From JAEZKC01 sp046538945 (GTDB taxonomy: Bacteria; Fibrobacterota; Chitinivibrionia; Chitinivibrionales; Chitinispirillaceae): 25,166 nucleotides of DNA. The translations under genes and the position numbers were made by a program. The notes beneath the pieces are model-generated. The model did not search any database. It worked only from the letters and a program-made list of their open reading frames with translations, and was not told where the DNA came from. Positions 24,013 to 25,166 of this stretch are shown here, piece after piece. The stretch covers positions 1 through 25,166 of the forward strand of contig JBKHHW010000032.1 of NCBI GenBank assembly GCA_046538945.1. The letters run 5' to 3'. Position 1 is the first letter of the stretch; every line of letters begins with the position of its first letter.

Positions 24013-24086
24013 GCCCCCGTAGCTCATCTGGATAGAGCATCTGCCTTCTAAGCAGAGGGTAACAGGTTCGAATCCTGTCGGGGGTA
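24013..24086 (+). tRNA. tRNA-Arg (anticodon TCT)
   Basis: A 74-base cloverleaf. The acceptor GCCCCCG (24013-24019) pairs with CGGGGGT (24079-24085) with one G-U pair at the end. The D arm is GCTC/GAGC, the anticodon stem TCTGC/GCAGA with loop CTTCTAA, and the T arm ACAGG-TTCGAAT-CCTGT. The discriminator is A and CCA is not encoded. It follows tRNA-Pro by 23 bases, probably in one transcript. Confidence 0.97.
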
Positions 24087-24094
24087 CGAATAGA

Positions 24095-24130
24095 GGCCCC
24101 GCGAGGTAAAGCTTGCGGGGCCCTTCTTAT
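24095..24130 (+). terminator. Terminator of the tRNA transcript
   Basis: GGCCCCGC (24095-24102) pairs with GCGGGGCC (24115-24122). Three more pairs, including one G-U, extend the stem inward to 11 bp around a 6-base loop. A T-rich CTTCTTAT follows. Confidence 0.75.
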
Positions 24131-24458
24131 CTGAAAATGACTTCCCGGAGCCTCTACTCCTGCATCACTGTCGCCATTTCTGAAAAATCCGTCGTAATTT
24201 GCTGCTTCTTTACGGCATAAGTAAGCATACTGGTTGCCGTTGCTGCTGCGCCGCTAAGCCCGAAAAACTCTTAACGGCGGTTTACCGCAATAATCCACAG
24301 TGAGGCCTTTTGCGGAAGAAGCCTGGAAGCATGTCGTTCTCAAAAGAAAAAGCATGAACAGTCACTCTGACCCCGGAATGTATCCTACCCTGTTCATCAC
24401 CAAGTTATATTACTGCTGATACTTACTCGTCCTGCAAAAACCACAGAGGAGAAGAAGA
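24131..24458. other. Non-coding gap between tRNA terminator and lipoprotein gene
   Basis: 328 bases with no convincing gene on either strand. Short partial inverted repeats are present (for example AGGC/GCCT around 24303-24323), but there is no clear RNA family, promoter or repeat. The lipoprotein promoter should lie in the AT-richer end (about 24400-24425, with TATATT at 24406-24411), but no matching -35 was found. Confidence 0.4.
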
Positions 24459-24962
24459 ATGAGATTCACAAGCTTGCCTCTGCTCACCGCACTGCTGATC
24501 TCGTGCAGCCCCCCGGGAAAAACTACTCATCCTGAGCCGGTAGAGATGAATGCTGTACATAGCGGGATCTTCGAATCAGTCATATTCAGAAAAGAGAATG
24601 CGGCAGCATACAGCCAGATCTTCAAAGCAGATGAATTCTGGACTCCCGCATCCGGGGAGGTTGATACTGTAGAAAATGATCTGATCAGCTTTTTTGACGG
24701 AGACGATTCAATGGCAGCGGAAAACCACGGCATGCCACCCGGTACAAGGAAGTTTATTCTTTCTAATCTGGACAAGTACAACGGACAGTATGTGGGGTTG
24801 GTTATAAACAGCCAGAAATATGTGCAGGGGAATTTTTTCATTTATCGGGAAAAATACAGTGATTGGAAAGATACCTGGATCATTCATTCTTTTAACAGTC
24901 ACTACTGGAGTGTTCTTTATAACTATGATATGAAACGGATTGAAAGTTTCATGTACAACTGA
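24459..24962 (+). CDS. Hypothetical lipoprotein
   Basis: 167 residues with a lipoprotein signal: MRFTSLPLLTALLISC, where L13-I14-S15-C16 is a good lipobox and C16 would be lipidated. After a short Pro/Thr-rich linker the protein is acidic and aromatic, ending in a beta-like region with WIIHSFNSHYWSVLYNYD. I do not recognise a family. The ATG has AGAGGAG (24445-24451) 7 bases upstream. It stands alone after the tRNA pair, a common position for variable genes. Confidence 0.8.
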   Translation: MRFTSLPLLTALLISCSPPGKTTHPEPVEMNAVHSGIFESVIFRKENAAAYSQIFKADEFWTPASGEVDTVENDLISFFDGDDSMAAENHGMPPGTRKFILSNLDKYNGQYVGLVINSQKYVQGNFFIYREKYSDWKDTWIIHSFNSHYWSVLYNYDMKRIESFMYN

Positions 24963-25016
24963 ATACAAAGAAAAATCTGCGGGGCAGAGAATCCGGTGCT
25001 AAAATTCAGGGAAGAT

Positions 25017-25127
25017 ATGGAAAAGCAGAGCGTATCTGTTATCCACAATCAGGAGTACATCTGCAAGTGCCCGGTACGCCCCGATGGCACTCTTTTCTTT
25101 GTTCAAACGGTTTCCCGCTATGATTAA
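25017..25127 (+). CDS. Possible 36-residue small protein
   Basis: ATG at 25017 after a good AGGGA (25008-25012), 4 bases away. It encodes MEKQSVSVIHNQEYICKC...QTVSRYD and stops with TAA at 25125-25127. The sequence has two close Cys (CKC) and a PDGTLFFV strand and looks like a short beta-type protein, but I recognise no family. Its stop overlaps the start of the next frame (ATGATTAA), a typical coupling arrangement, which raises the chance that it is real. Confidence 0.4.
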   Translation: MEKQSVSVIHNQEYICKCPVRPDGTLFFVQTVSRYD

Positions 25128-25166
25128 CGTCAGAGTTGTAAAGTGGGCAGCAACAGGCCAGGCGTG
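25120..25166 (+). CDS. 5' end of a gene cut by the window edge
   Basis: ATG at 25120 overlaps the preceding stop by 8 bases (ATGATTAA) and the frame stays open to the end of the window (MINVRVVKWAATGQA). Only 15 codons are visible, so nothing can be said of its function. Confidence 0.3.
   Translation, partial: MINVRVVKWAATGQA

Noticed and set aside
23516..24040. Minus-strand 174-residue frame across the tRNA genes
   Set aside because: It runs antisense through a tRNA gene and the end of the barrel-protein gene and has no protein-family features.

Overview
The window looks like chromosomal DNA from a Gram-negative bacterium of the FCB (Fibrobacteres-Chlorobi-Bacteroidetes) assemblage, possibly the Fibrobacterota/Chitinispirillia side. 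This placement is inference. It rests on a short primary-type sigma-70 factor that lacks region 1.1 and closely follows the FCB pattern, a small secreted protein with a C-terminus resembling a type IX secretion sorting domain, and a TamB/TamA outer-membrane pair. No phage genes, transposase or CRISPR array were seen.

Layout. 1-76 holds two copies of a 32-bp direct repeat. 135-2755 carries three separate minus-strand genes: the small secreted protein, the sigma factor and a metallo-beta-lactamase-fold hydrolase. Sigma-70-type promoters can be read upstream of the first two. 2996-16891 is a signalling island of two converging arms. The plus arm has a lone receiver, a 1442-residue CheB/CheR/PAS histidine kinase, an NtrC-type response regulator and another lone receiver. 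The minus arm is a tight four-gene unit: a 1374-residue GAF/multi-PAS histidine kinase, an iron-type alcohol dehydrogenase, a short PAS histidine kinase and a receiver. The arms meet with 3 bases between stop codons at 9978-9980. 17371-23785 is an outer-membrane assembly operon: TamB-like, BamA/TamA-like, and a small beta-barrel-like protein. 23916-24086 has tRNA-Pro(TGG) and tRNA-Arg(TCT), followed by a terminator. 24459-25166 has a lipoprotein gene and two small coupled reading frames, the last cut by the window edge.

How the parts may work together. All three kinases lack membrane segments, so the island should sense cytoplasmic signals. Three of its four response regulators are bare receivers. 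Only the NtrC-type protein has a DNA-binding and AAA+ output, and its GAFTGA loop is altered to GSFTSA. The CheB part of the large kinase has lost its catalytic Ser and His while the CheR part looks intact. The alcohol dehydrogenase sits between two kinases whose last ~213 residues align without gaps at about two-thirds identity, which suggests a duplicated sensor module wrapped around a metabolic enzyme. The alcohol dehydrogenase with its paired kinases is the most unusual arrangement in the window.
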